DNA of 64,000 nt from Alphaproteobacteria bacterium (lineage in GTDB: Bacteria; Pseudomonadota; Alphaproteobacteria; CALKHQ01). The notes below the pieces were generated by a model. The model was not told the origin of the DNA. It saw only the letters and a list, made by a program, of their open reading frames with translations, and searched no databases. The translations under genes were made by a program, and so were the position numbers. The DNA lies in NCBI GenBank assembly GCA_041396705.1, contig JAWKYB010000016.1:1-64000 (forward strand). The letters are read 5' to 3'. Below, piece by piece: positions 1 to 7,018 of this stretch; position 1 is the stretch's first letter, and every line of letters begins with the position of its first letter.

Positions 1-2
1 AC

Positions 3-27
3 GGGGGGGGGGGGGGCGGGGCGGGGG
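3..27. repeat. G-rich low-complexity tract at window edge
   Basis: Fourteen consecutive G residues followed by more G blocks broken by single C residues, lying 20 bases beyond the stop codon of the TelA-like gene. No gene signal is seen in the first 46 bases. It may be a real G-tract or an artefact of a poor contig edge. Confidence 0.6.
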
Positions 28-46
28 CCGGCCCCCCACGCCACGG

Positions 47-1195
47 TCAGGCGGCCGCCTGGGCGGCGGTCTTCAGTGCGGTCTTCAGCTTCGTCTCGGT
101 ATCGGCCAGCTCGCGCTCCGCGGCGGCGCGCTTGGCCTTGCCTTCCTCGGCGATGCGAATGCTGTCCTGGATGGTGGCGATCAGCTCGTCATTGGCCTTC
201 TTGATCACCTCGATGTCATAGACCCCGCGCTCCATCTGCTCGCGGATCTGCGCATTGCTGGTGCGCAGATTGGCGGCGTTGGCCGCCAGCAGCTCGTTGT
301 TGAGGTCGTGCACCGCCTTGACGGTCTCGCCCGCCTCGGCGGCGCGGTACATGGTCACCGCCTGCGCCAGCTGGGTCTTCCACAGCGGGATGGTGTTGAG
401 CAGCGACGACTGGATCTTGTTGACCAGCATCTTGTCGTTTTCCTGCACCAGCCGGATGCTGGGCAGCGACTGCATGGTGACCTGCCGGGTCAGCTTCAGG
501 TCGTGGACCCGGCGCTCCAGCTCGTCGCGGGCCGAGCGCAGGTCGCGCAGCTTCTGCGCGTCGACCATGTCGCCGGATTCGTCGGCGATCTTGGCCAGCG
601 CCGGAATCTCGTCGGCGTCGAGGCGGCGCAGCTTCTCGTCGCCGGCGGCGATGTAGTCGGCGAGGGTGTGGAAATAGTCCAGGGTGGTGTCGTAGAGCCG
701 GTCGAGCAGCAGGATGTCCTTCAGCAGCTGCTGCTTGTGGCCCTCCAGCGTGCCGGACAGGCTCTCGATCTGGCTGCCGACGGTCTCGTACTGCTGCACG
801 AAGCGGGCGACCGGCGAGATCGCGCCGAACAGCCGGGCCAGCCAGCCCGGCTTCTTGCCGTCCTTCAGGTCTTCGATGTCGAGGCCGCGGACCTTCAGCA
901 TCATGTTGTTGAGCGCCTCGCCGGCCGGACCGGTGTCCTTGTTGCGCACGCCCTCGAGCATGGTCTCGGACACCTCGGTGACGTGGCGCTGCGCGTCGAC
1001 GCCGAAGGCGATGATCGACTGGGTGTTGTGCATGTCGAGCTGGCCGATCAGCGCCTCGATCCGCTGCTTCTCCTCGGCCTCCGCCGCCTCGTAGGGCACG
1101 ATGTTCGCGGCGGGCTCCGCCAGCGTCTTCAACGCCTCAGCCGGCACTTCCGTCATCGTCAGCGTGGCGACAGGCGCCGTCGTGGTGTCGGTCAT
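47..1195 (-). CDS. TelA-family (toxic anion resistance-like) protein
   Basis: A 382-residue soluble, largely helical protein with no signal peptide or membrane segment. It resembles the TelA family (PF05816) over residues about 45-370: a helical core with the stretch around PGWLARLFG (about 117-125), then long helices rich in conserved Gln and Leu (TRQVTMQSLPSIRLVQ around 238-253). Length matches the family. TelA members were named from tellurite resistance plasmids, but the biochemical role is unknown and chromosomal copies are often part of membrane-stress modules. No terZ/terD-type partner is adjacent here, so I do not infer tellurite resistance. The gene is transcribed leftward and the divergent spacer 1196-1463 (268 bases) separates it from the glycosyltransferase. 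I see no clear promoter in that spacer. Confidence 0.8.
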   Translation of the reverse strand: MTDTTTAPVATLTMTEVPAEALKTLAEPAANIVPYEAAEAEEKQRIEALIGQLDMHNTQSIIAFGVDAQRHVTEVSETMLEGVRNKDTGPAGEALNNMMLKVRGLDIEDLKDGKKPGWLARLFGAISPVARFVQQYETVGSQIESLSGTLEGHKQQLLKDILLLDRLYDTTLDYFHTLADYIAAGDEKLRRLDADEIPALAKIADESGDMVDAQKLRDLRSARDELERRVHDLKLTRQVTMQSLPSIRLVQENDKMLVNKIQSSLLNTIPLWKTQLAQAVTMYRAAEAGETVKAVHDLNNELLAANAANLRTSNAQIREQMERGVYDIEVIKKANDELIATIQDSIRIAEEGKAKRAAAERELADTETKLKTALKTAAQAAA

Positions 1196-1463
1196 CGAAA
1201 CCCCTTTCCCTTCCGTGCCCGGCGGCCTGCCTACCGCCGGGGATCGACTGCTTTCACCCCCGTGGACGGCCCGCGGCGTGCGCGCCGCGTCGCCGGGCGG
1301 AGATTAACACAGCGGCACGGCAGGCATAGTCCGATTGTCGCACCCCGCCGCGCCGTGCCGGCGGATTGTGCCGGCGCCGCCGCGATGCTATGTGCAGCCG
1401 CGCGGCGCGGCGGCGCGTCACCCGTCGCGCAGGCCCCCGTCGCAGAGGTCAGGGAGTTCGGGC

Positions 1464-2225
1464 ATGCCCCACGAGACGCCGGAGCTGAGCGCGGCCCGGC
1501 CGCGCATCTCCGTCGTCGTGCCGGTGAAGGACGAGGAGGACAACGTCCTGCCGCTGATCGCGGAGATCGACGCGGCGCTGGCAGGCCACCCCGACCACGA
1601 GATCGTCTATGTCGACGACGGCAGCGGCGACGCCACCCCGCGGGTGCTGGCCGAGGCGGCCGGCCGCTATCCGCGGCTGCGCCGGCTGCGCCACGCCGAA
1701 AGCTGCGGCCAGAGCCGGGCGATCCGCACCGGCATCCTCCACGCCCGCGGCAGCCTGATCGTGACGCTGGACGGCGACGGCCAGAACGACCCGGCCGACA
1801 TCCCGGCGCTGATCGCGCTGTTCGAACGCGGCAGCCCGGACCAGCGGCCGCTCGGCATGGTCGCCGGCCAGCGCGCCAAGCGGCGCGACAGCTGGGTCAA
1901 GCGCCGCTCCTCGCGCATCGCCAACGGCCTGCGCCGGCGGCTGCTCGACGACGATTGCGTCGACACCGGCTGCGGCCTGAAACTGATCGCGCGCGAGTGT
2001 TTCCTCGCCCTGCCCTATTTCGACCACATCCATCGCTTTCTTCCCGCACTGGTCAAACGCGAGGGCTATGCCGTACGATTCATCGACGTGAATCACCGGC
2101 CCCGCTCGCGCGGGCAATCGAAATACGGGGTGATGAACCGGCTGTGGGTCGGCATCGCCGATCTGCGCGGCGTGATGTGGCTGAACCGGCGCAGTCGCCG
2201 GCCCAGCAGGATAGACGAGCTGTAG
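1464..2225 (+). CDS. GT2-family polyisoprenyl-phosphate glycosyltransferase
   Basis: Glycosyltransferase family 2 enzyme of the DPM1/ArnC type, expected to move a sugar from a nucleotide sugar to a polyprenyl phosphate at the cytoplasmic face of the membrane. From ATG 1464 the protein has 253 residues. ISVVVPVKDEEDNV opens the Rossmann-like GT-A fold, TLDGDGQNDP carries the DXD-type metal and nucleotide site, and RSRGQSKYG near residue 215 is the typical C-terminal signature. An in-frame upstream codon at 1335 would add a proline/arginine-rich leader that looks non-coding, so the internal ATG is preferred. There is no C-terminal membrane segment. The next gene, six bases on, encodes a small LAB_N membrane protein that could anchor it. 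The sugar is not predictable from sequence. Confidence 0.85.
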   Translation: MPHETPELSAARPRISVVVPVKDEEDNVLPLIAEIDAALAGHPDHEIVYVDDGSGDATPRVLAEAAGRYPRLRRLRHAESCGQSRAIRTGILHARGSLIVTLDGDGQNDPADIPALIALFERGSPDQRPLGMVAGQRAKRRDSWVKRRSSRIANGLRRRLLDDDCVDTGCGLKLIARECFLALPYFDHIHRFLPALVKREGYAVRFIDVNHRPRSRGQSKYGVMNRLWVGIADLRGVMWLNRRSRRPSRIDEL

Positions 2226-2231
2226 AGATCC

Positions 2232-2570
2232 ATGTTCGGATACGAGTGGAGCGAGATCTTCTCGGTCGAGACGCTGTGGCTGACGATCGGCTTCGCCGGC
2301 CAGGGCCTGTTCTTCGTGCGCTGGCTGGTGCAGTGGTTCTCCAGCGAGCGCGAGCGGCGCAGCGTGATCCCGATCTCGTTCTGGTACCTGTCGATGGGCG
2401 GCGCCATCGTGCTGCTCGCCTATGCGGTCTACCGCGAGGACCCGGTGTTCATCCTGGGCAACGTTTTCAATTCCGCGGTCTATGCCCGCAACCTGTATCT
2501 GATCCAGCGGGCCCGGGCCGAGGATGCCAGCCGGGAGTCGGTCGAACAGGCCAAGCCTTTGACCGAATAG
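2232..2570 (+). CDS. LAB_N-domain small membrane protein
   Basis: A 112-residue protein matching the lipid-A-disaccharide-synthase N-terminal-like domain (LAB_N, PF07578) on its own, without the LpxB catalytic part. Three hydrophobic segments are visible at about 13-32, 46-64 and 71-88. The conserved FVRWLVQWF and VIPISFWYLSMGG stretches identify the family. It starts six bases after the glycosyltransferase stop, so the two are probably co-transcribed. In many proteobacteria stand-alone LAB_N proteins sit beside GT2 enzymes of polyisoprenyl-phosphate sugar synthesis. I infer it is the membrane partner of that enzyme, in place of the fused membrane segments found in ArnC. No catalytic role is assigned. 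Confidence 0.85.
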   Translation: MFGYEWSEIFSVETLWLTIGFAGQGLFFVRWLVQWFSSERERRSVIPISFWYLSMGGAIVLLAYAVYREDPVFILGNVFNSAVYARNLYLIQRARAEDASRESVEQAKPLTE

Positions 2571-2576
2571 GCAACT

Positions 2577-2606
2577 CCGACTCGGGCCCGTGCGGTGCCG
2601 AGTCGG
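2577..2606 (+). terminator. Hairpin after the GT2/LAB_N pair
   Basis: A perfect 9-bp inverted repeat, CCGACTCGG at 2577-2585 and CCGAGTCGG at 2598-2606 with a 12-base loop, starts seven bases after the stop codon. No T-tract follows (CCCTT only), so intrinsic termination would be weak. Each arm contains one GANTC motif, the CcrM methylation sequence of alphaproteobacteria, just upstream of gcrA, so a regulatory role is an alternative. Confidence 0.4.
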
Positions 2607-2613
2607 CCCTTGC

Positions 2614-2622
2614 TGTGGATAA
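2614..2622 (-). promoter_or_regulatory. DnaA box upstream of gcrA
   Basis: TGTGGATAA on the plus strand is the exact complement of the consensus DnaA box TTATCCACA (9 of 9). It lies about 140 bases before the gcrA start. A TTAACC at 2637-2642 resembles a CtrA half-site. In Caulobacter crescentus DnaA activates and CtrA represses gcrA; whether the same wiring holds here is inference from these two motifs. Confidence 0.6.
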
Positions 2623-2762
2623 GAAAATCGTGGCTGTTAACCACTCGGTGTGGTAGGTTCCGCGTGCTTCTTCACCATATCTAGTGGCTGTCTGGGGGGC
2701 GGACAGAGCCGAGCCTCGGGTGTGCGTGACATGTTCAACTGTCAAGACGAAGGGTCAGCGAT

Positions 2763-3239
2763 ATGGCGTGGACGGAGGAACGGGTCGCCGAACTCAAACA
2801 ACTGTGGGAACAGGGTCATAGCGCGAGCCAGATCGCGGCGATCCTGGGCGAGGTGACCCGCAACGCGGTGATCGGCAAGGCGCATCGCCTCGGCCTGTCG
2901 AGCCGCCCGTCGCCGATCAAGGCCGGCCAGCCCGGCGTCCCGCGCCCGAAGAAGAAGCCGGCGCCCCGCCGCCCGGCGGCCCGGCGCCGCCCGGTCGCCG
3001 CGCCCCGCGCCAAACCGGAAAAGCCGGCGGTACCGCGGCTGAGCGAGGCGGAGCGCCGCCTGCTGGCGATCCAGCCGCAACCGGCGCCGGAGGGCTATCG
3101 CGGCCCGACCTGCCAGTGGCCGATCGGCGACCCGGGCCAGGACGAGTTCCGCTTCTGCGGCGCGCCGTCGTCCAGCGGCCGGCCCTATTGCGACGCCCAT
3201 TGCCAGATCGCCTATCGCCGCCGCGAGGAGGCGGCCTGA
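2763..3239 (+). CDS. gcrA: GcrA cell-cycle regulator
   Basis: GcrA is an alphaproteobacterial cell-cycle regulator that binds sigma70-RNA polymerase and stimulates promoters carrying methylated GANTC sites. The 158-residue protein has the canonical N-terminal helix-turn-helix (WTEERVAELKQLW, then SASQIAAILGEVTRNAVIGK, residues 3-42). A variable Pro/Ala/Arg/Lys-rich basic linker covers about 48-90. The conserved C-terminal domain has TCQWPIGDP, FRFCGAP and YCDAHCQIAYR, the Cys/His-rich part that contacts sigma70 in characterised members. Length is within the family range (about 150-175). The start at 2763 places the HTH at the extreme N-terminus as in all GcrA proteins. The 192-base upstream region holds a DnaA box and GANTC sites. 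The gene ends 17 bases from the convergent ABC operon. Confidence 0.97.
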   Translation: MAWTEERVAELKQLWEQGHSASQIAAILGEVTRNAVIGKAHRLGLSSRPSPIKAGQPGVPRPKKKPAPRRPAARRRPVAAPRAKPEKPAVPRLSEAERRLLAIQPQPAPEGYRGPTCQWPIGDPGQDEFRFCGAPSSSGRPYCDAHCQIAYRRREEAA

Positions 3240-3256
3240 GCGGCCGGCAGCTGCAT

Positions 3257-4195
3257 TCAACCGGCCAGGTGGCAGGCCGCCATCCGGCCGGACGCTAGCG
3301 GCCGCAGGGCGGGATCCTCGCGCCGGCAGCGGTCGACCGCCAGCGGACAGCGCGGGTGGAAGCGGCAGCCGGCGGGCACCGCATACGGACGGGGCGGCTC
3401 GCCGCCCAGCCTGAGCCCGGGGCCGGCCCGGTCCGCACGGCCGGCCGGCACCGCCGCCGCCAGTGCGCGGGTATAAGGGTGGGCCGGGGCCGCCCAGACC
3501 GTTTCGCCGGCCCCGATTTCGACCACCCGGCCCAGATACATCACCGCCACCCGATCGGCGATCCGCCGCACCACGCCGAGGTCGTGGCTGATGAACAGGA
3601 TGCCGACGCCGCGCTCGCGCCACTGGTCGAGCAACAGGTTGAGGACCTGGGCCCGGACCGAGACGTCGAGCGAGGCGACCGGCTCGTCGCAGACCAGGAA
3701 GTCCGGCCGCGGCGCCAGGGCCCGGGCGATCGCCGCCCGCTGCAGCTGGCCGCCGGACAGCGCATGCGGCCGTCGCCGGGCGAGGCCCGGGTCGAGACCG
3801 ACCTGCTCCAGCAACGCCGCCACGGCTGCGCCGGTGTCGCCGTCAGCCATGCGCAGTGCGCGCAGCGGCATGGCGATCGAGCCGCCCACCGTGCGGCGCG
3901 GGTTGAACGAGGCGAGCGGCTCCTGGAAGACCAGCTGGATACGCTGGCGCATCGGCCGCGCGACCCGGCCGCGGTCGCCGAACAGCGGGCGGCCGTCGCA
4001 CAGCACGGTGCCCGCATCGGGGCGGTCGAGGCCGACGGCGATCCGCGCCAGCGTGCTCTTGCCGCAGCCGGACTCGCCGACCAGGCCGACGATCTCGCCC
4101 GCGCACAGTGCCAGGTCGACGCCGTCGAGCGCACGCGCGACATGGGCGCCGCGGCCGAAGCGGCGGACGATGCCGGCCAGGGCGAGCGTGCTCAT
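3257..4195 (-). CDS. Oligopeptide/dipeptide ABC transporter ATPase (DppF/OppF-like)
   Basis: Second ATPase of a peptide-type ABC importer. The 312-residue protein has Walker A GESGCGKSTLARI (about residue 40), Q-loop LVFQEPLASFNPRR, signature LSGGQLQRAAIARAL, Walker B FLVCDEPVASLDV and H-loop ISHDLGVV. The C-terminal cysteine-containing extension typical of Opp/Dpp ATPases is present (GCRFHPRCPLAVDRCR). The ATG at 4195 overlaps the stop of the upstream ATPase by four bases (ATGA), showing translational coupling. It is the last gene of the five-gene operon and ends facing gcrA. The transported substrate cannot be read from the sequence. Confidence 0.93.
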   Translation of the reverse strand: MSTLALAGIVRRFGRGAHVARALDGVDLALCAGEIVGLVGESGCGKSTLARIAVGLDRPDAGTVLCDGRPLFGDRGRVARPMRQRIQLVFQEPLASFNPRRTVGGSIAMPLRALRMADGDTGAAVAALLEQVGLDPGLARRRPHALSGGQLQRAAIARALAPRPDFLVCDEPVASLDVSVRAQVLNLLLDQWRERGVGILFISHDLGVVRRIADRVAVMYLGRVVEIGAGETVWAAPAHPYTRALAAAVPAGRADRAGPGLRLGGEPPRPYAVPAGCRFHPRCPLAVDRCRREDPALRPLASGRMAACHLAG

Positions 4196-5166
4196 CGCTC
4201 CGCCTCGCCGGCACGCCAGCAGGCCACCAGGCCGTCTTCGACATCCTCCAGGCGCGGCGCCTCGGCCCGGCACCGGTCGAGCGCCAGGGCGCAGCGCGGC
4301 GCGAAGGCGCAGCCGGTCCCGCCGGCGGGCGCCATCCGGCCCGGCAGCTCGGGCAGCCGGCCGCGGCCGGCCGCGCCCTGCGCGACGAAGGGCAGCGCGG
4401 CTTCGGCAAGCGCCCGGCTGTAGGGATGCGCCGGCCGCTCGACCAGGGCCGCGGTGGTGCGCTCCTCGACGATGCGGCCGGCGTAGATGACCGCGACGCG
4501 GTCCGCCACCGCCGCGGCGACAGCCAGATCGTGGGTCACCAGCAGCAGCGCCACGCCTTCCTTTGCGACCAGGCCGCGCAGCAGGTCGAGCACCTGCGCC
4601 TGTACCGTCGCATCCAGCGCGGTGGTCGGCTCGTCGGCGAGGATCACCGCCGGCCCGGCGGCAAGCGCCGCGGCGATGGCGACACGCTGCTTCATCCCGC
4701 CCGACAGCTGGTGCGGATAGGCGCGGGCCCGGCGCGACGCGTCGCCGATGCCGACCTGGGCCAGCAGACGCTCGGTTTCCCGGCGCGCCGCGCGACCGCG
4801 CAACCCGCGATGCACGGCCAGCACCTCGTCGACCTGGTTGCCGACGCTGAGCACCGGGTTCAGGCTGCCGGCCGGATCCTGGAACACCATGCCGATGCCG
4901 GCGCCGCGCGTGCGCTCGCGTTCGGTCTCCGCCATGTCCAGCAGGGAGCGGCCCTGCAGGCGGACTGCGCCCGAGACGACGGCAGTGGCCGGCAGCAGGC
5001 CGGCGATCGCCAGCAGTGTCGCGCTCTTGCCCGAGCCGCTTTCGCCGATCAGCGCCGTGACCGCCCCGCCGGCCAGTGTCAGCGAGACCCCGTCGACCGC
5101 GACGGCGCCGCCGAAGCGCACGCCCAGGCCGTCGACGGCGAGCGCCGGTTCCGCTGCCGGGTTCAC
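4192..5166 (-). CDS. Oligopeptide/dipeptide ABC transporter ATPase (DppD/OppD-like)
   Basis: First ATPase of the peptide-type importer, 324 residues. Visible motifs are Walker A IGESGSGKSATLLA (about 40-53), Q-loop GMVFQDPAGSLNPV, signature LSGGMKQRVAIAAAL, Walker B VILADEPTTALDA and H-loop VTHDLAVAAA. The oligopeptide/dipeptide C-terminal region follows (CAFAPRCALALDRCR). Its start overlaps the permease stop by four bases (ATGA) and its stop overlaps the next ATPase start, so all three distal genes are coupled. It should form a heterodimer with the DppF-like protein on the cytoplasmic face of the two permeases. Confidence 0.93.
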   Translation of the reverse strand: MNPAAEPALAVDGLGVRFGGAVAVDGVSLTLAGGAVTALIGESGSGKSATLLAIAGLLPATAVVSGAVRLQGRSLLDMAETERERTRGAGIGMVFQDPAGSLNPVLSVGNQVDEVLAVHRGLRGRAARRETERLLAQVGIGDASRRARAYPHQLSGGMKQRVAIAAALAAGPAVILADEPTTALDATVQAQVLDLLRGLVAKEGVALLLVTHDLAVAAAVADRVAVIYAGRIVEERTTAALVERPAHPYSRALAEAALPFVAQGAAGRGRLPELPGRMAPAGGTGCAFAPRCALALDRCRAEAPRLEDVEDGLVACWRAGEAER

Positions 5167-5984
5167 GGCCCGGGCCGCCGTCGCGTCGCCAGCCTGTCGG
5201 CCAGCGCATCGCCGAGCAGGCTGACCGACAGCACGGTCAGGGCCACCGCCGCGCCGGGAATGGCGACCAGATGCGGGGCGGTGCGCAGCACCGCGCGGCC
5301 GTTGGCGACCATGCCGCCCCAGCTGACCTGGTTGGGGTCGCCGAGCCCGAGGAAGGCGAGGGCGGATTCGACCAGCACGGCGGCGCCGACCGTGACACCG
5401 ACCAGCGCCACCACCGGCTGCAGCGCACCCGGCAGGACCTCGGCGAAGGCGATGGCCAGCGGCCGCATCCCTGCGATCCGCGCCGCATCGACATAGTCGC
5501 GCGACTTCAGCGACAGCACCTCCGCCCGCACCAGCCGGGCGGTCGCCGGCCAGGACGAGACCGCGATCGCGAGCACGATGTTGGCGGTGTTGGCGCCGAG
5601 CACGCTGACCATGGCCAGCGCCAGCAGGAATGTCGGGACGGTCTGGAACGCCTCGGTCAGCCGCATCAGCACGTCGTCGAGCCAGCCGCCGAGGAAGCCG
5701 GCGACCGTGCCGACCAGCATGCCGATGCCGATCGCCGCTGCCGCCGCAGCCAGGCCGACGATCAGCGACACGCGGGCGCCATGGACCAGCGCGGCGAAAG
5801 CGTCGCGGCCGAGCTGGTCGGTGCCCAGCGGGACCCGCCAGTCCGCGAACGGCGCCTGCAGCGGCCGGCCGACGATGTCGAGCGGATCGCCCGGCGCCAG
5901 CCAGCCGGCCAGCAGCGCCAGCAGCGCAAGGCCGCCCAGGCCGGCTGCACCGAACCAGCCGCCCGGGCCCCAGCGTCCGCTCAT
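5163..5984 (-). CDS. Peptide-type ABC transporter permease (DppC-like)
   Basis: Inner-membrane permease of 273 residues with an N-terminal hydrophobic helix (about 8-28), five further helices and the binding-protein-dependent transport loop DAARIAGMRPLAIAFAEVLP. The N-terminal signature GRPLQAPFADWRVPLGTDQL followed by GRDAF (about 39-63) is typical of DppC/OppC. Its ATG overlaps the DppB-like stop by four bases and its stop overlaps the next ATPase start. It is slightly shorter than the usual 290-300 residues, mostly from a short N-terminus. Confidence 0.92.
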   Translation of the reverse strand: MSGRWGPGGWFGAAGLGGLALLALLAGWLAPGDPLDIVGRPLQAPFADWRVPLGTDQLGRDAFAALVHGARVSLIVGLAAAAAAIGIGMLVGTVAGFLGGWLDDVLMRLTEAFQTVPTFLLALAMVSVLGANTANIVLAIAVSSWPATARLVRAEVLSLKSRDYVDAARIAGMRPLAIAFAEVLPGALQPVVALVGVTVGAAVLVESALAFLGLGDPNQVSWGGMVANGRAVLRTAPHLVAIPGAAVALTVLSVSLLGDALADRLATRRRPGP

Positions 5985-6982
5985 GCCCGCGCGCCCGGCC
6001 GGCGTTCGTCGGCGACGCGGGGGTCGAGCCAGGCGTAGGCGATGTCGACCACGAGGTTGACCGCGATGACCAGCAGCGTGCCGGCGAGCAGGATGCCGGC
6101 GACCAGCGCCAGGTCGCGCTGCCGCACCGCTTCGTAGGCGAGGCTGCCCAGCCCCGGGATGGCGAAAACGTTCTCCACCACGACGCTGCCGCCGAGCAGG
6201 TTGCCGGTCTGCAGCCCCAGCATGGTGACCACTGGCAGCAGCGCCGGCCGGGCGATGTGGCGCAGCACCAGGCGGCGGCGCGGAATGCCGCGGGCGCGGG
6301 CGGCGCGGACCCAGTCGCTGGCCTGGGTCTCGATCATCGCGCCGCGCATCAGGCGCAGGTACAGCGCCATGTATGTCAGCGCCAGGGTCAGCACCGGCAG
6401 CACCAGGTGCCAGGCCATGTCGGCCGCGCGGCCGAGCAGGCCGGTCGGGCCGTCGATGCTCTCCATCCCGCCCAGCGGGAACAGCGACAGCTTGATCACG
6501 AACAGCACGATGAAGACGAGGCCGAGCCAGAAGTTCGGCATCGCGTTCAGGATCAGCGCCCCGACGGTGATGCCGGTATCGACCGCACTGCCGCGGCGCA
6601 GCGCGGCGATCCCGCCCAAGACCGAGCCCAGCGCCGCCGACAGCACGATGGCCGAGCCCATCATCAGCAGGGTGTTGGGCAGCCGGTCGAGGATGGCATC
6701 GGCGACCGGCGCGCTCATCGCCACCGACCAGCCGAAGTCGAAGGTGACCAGCGCCTCCAGATACACCAGGAAGCGGGTGACCAGCGAACGGTCGAGCCCC
6801 CAGTCCTGGCGCAGCCGCTCGGCGAAGGCGGCGTCGCCGCTGCCGGTGCCGGCGAGATAGGCGTCGACCGCATCGCCCGGCGCCAGCTCCAACAGGCCGA
6901 AGACGCCGGTGGCGACGATCAGGACGACGGGCAGCGCGTGGACCAGCCGCCGGCCCGCCAGTCGTGCGGCCCGCGGGCCCAT
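5981..6982 (-). CDS. Peptide-type ABC transporter permease (DppB-like)
   Basis: Inner-membrane permease of 333 residues. Residues about 9-30 form the first membrane helix (VHALPVVLIVATGVFGLLEL). A large periplasmic segment contains RLRQDWGLDRSLVTRFLVYL, and five helices follow. The coupling loop WVRAARARGIPRRRLVLRH matches the DppB/OppB consensus. The gene begins 36 bases after the stop of the substrate-binding protein gene and overlaps the DppC-like gene by four bases. It pairs with that protein to form the translocation pore. Confidence 0.93.
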   Translation of the reverse strand: MGPRAARLAGRRLVHALPVVLIVATGVFGLLELAPGDAVDAYLAGTGSGDAAFAERLRQDWGLDRSLVTRFLVYLEALVTFDFGWSVAMSAPVADAILDRLPNTLLMMGSAIVLSAALGSVLGGIAALRRGSAVDTGITVGALILNAMPNFWLGLVFIVLFVIKLSLFPLGGMESIDGPTGLLGRAADMAWHLVLPVLTLALTYMALYLRLMRGAMIETQASDWVRAARARGIPRRRLVLRHIARPALLPVVTMLGLQTGNLLGGSVVVENVFAIPGLGSLAYEAVRQRDLALVAGILLAGTLLVIAVNLVVDIAYAWLDPRVADERRPGARA

Positions 6983-7018
6983 GGCGCCGGATCGCGGACG
7001 CCGCGGGTCAGGCCAGGG

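Noticed and set aside
47..1195. Tellurite resistance locus (TelA-like here, TerB-like at 45986)
   Set aside because: The two genes are 45 kb apart, with no terC/terD/terZ; both families are common chromosomal proteins of other or unknown roles.
2577..2622. Chromosome origin around the DnaA box near gcrA
   Set aside because: Only one perfect box, no AT-rich unwinding element and no dnaA, hemE or parAB neighbours; a regulatory site is the simpler reading.
308..2656. Plus-strand frame opposite the TelA-like gene and running through the GT2 gene
   Set aside because: It overlaps two well-supported genes in other frames and is rich in His/Arg/Gln/Val typical of antisense shadows.
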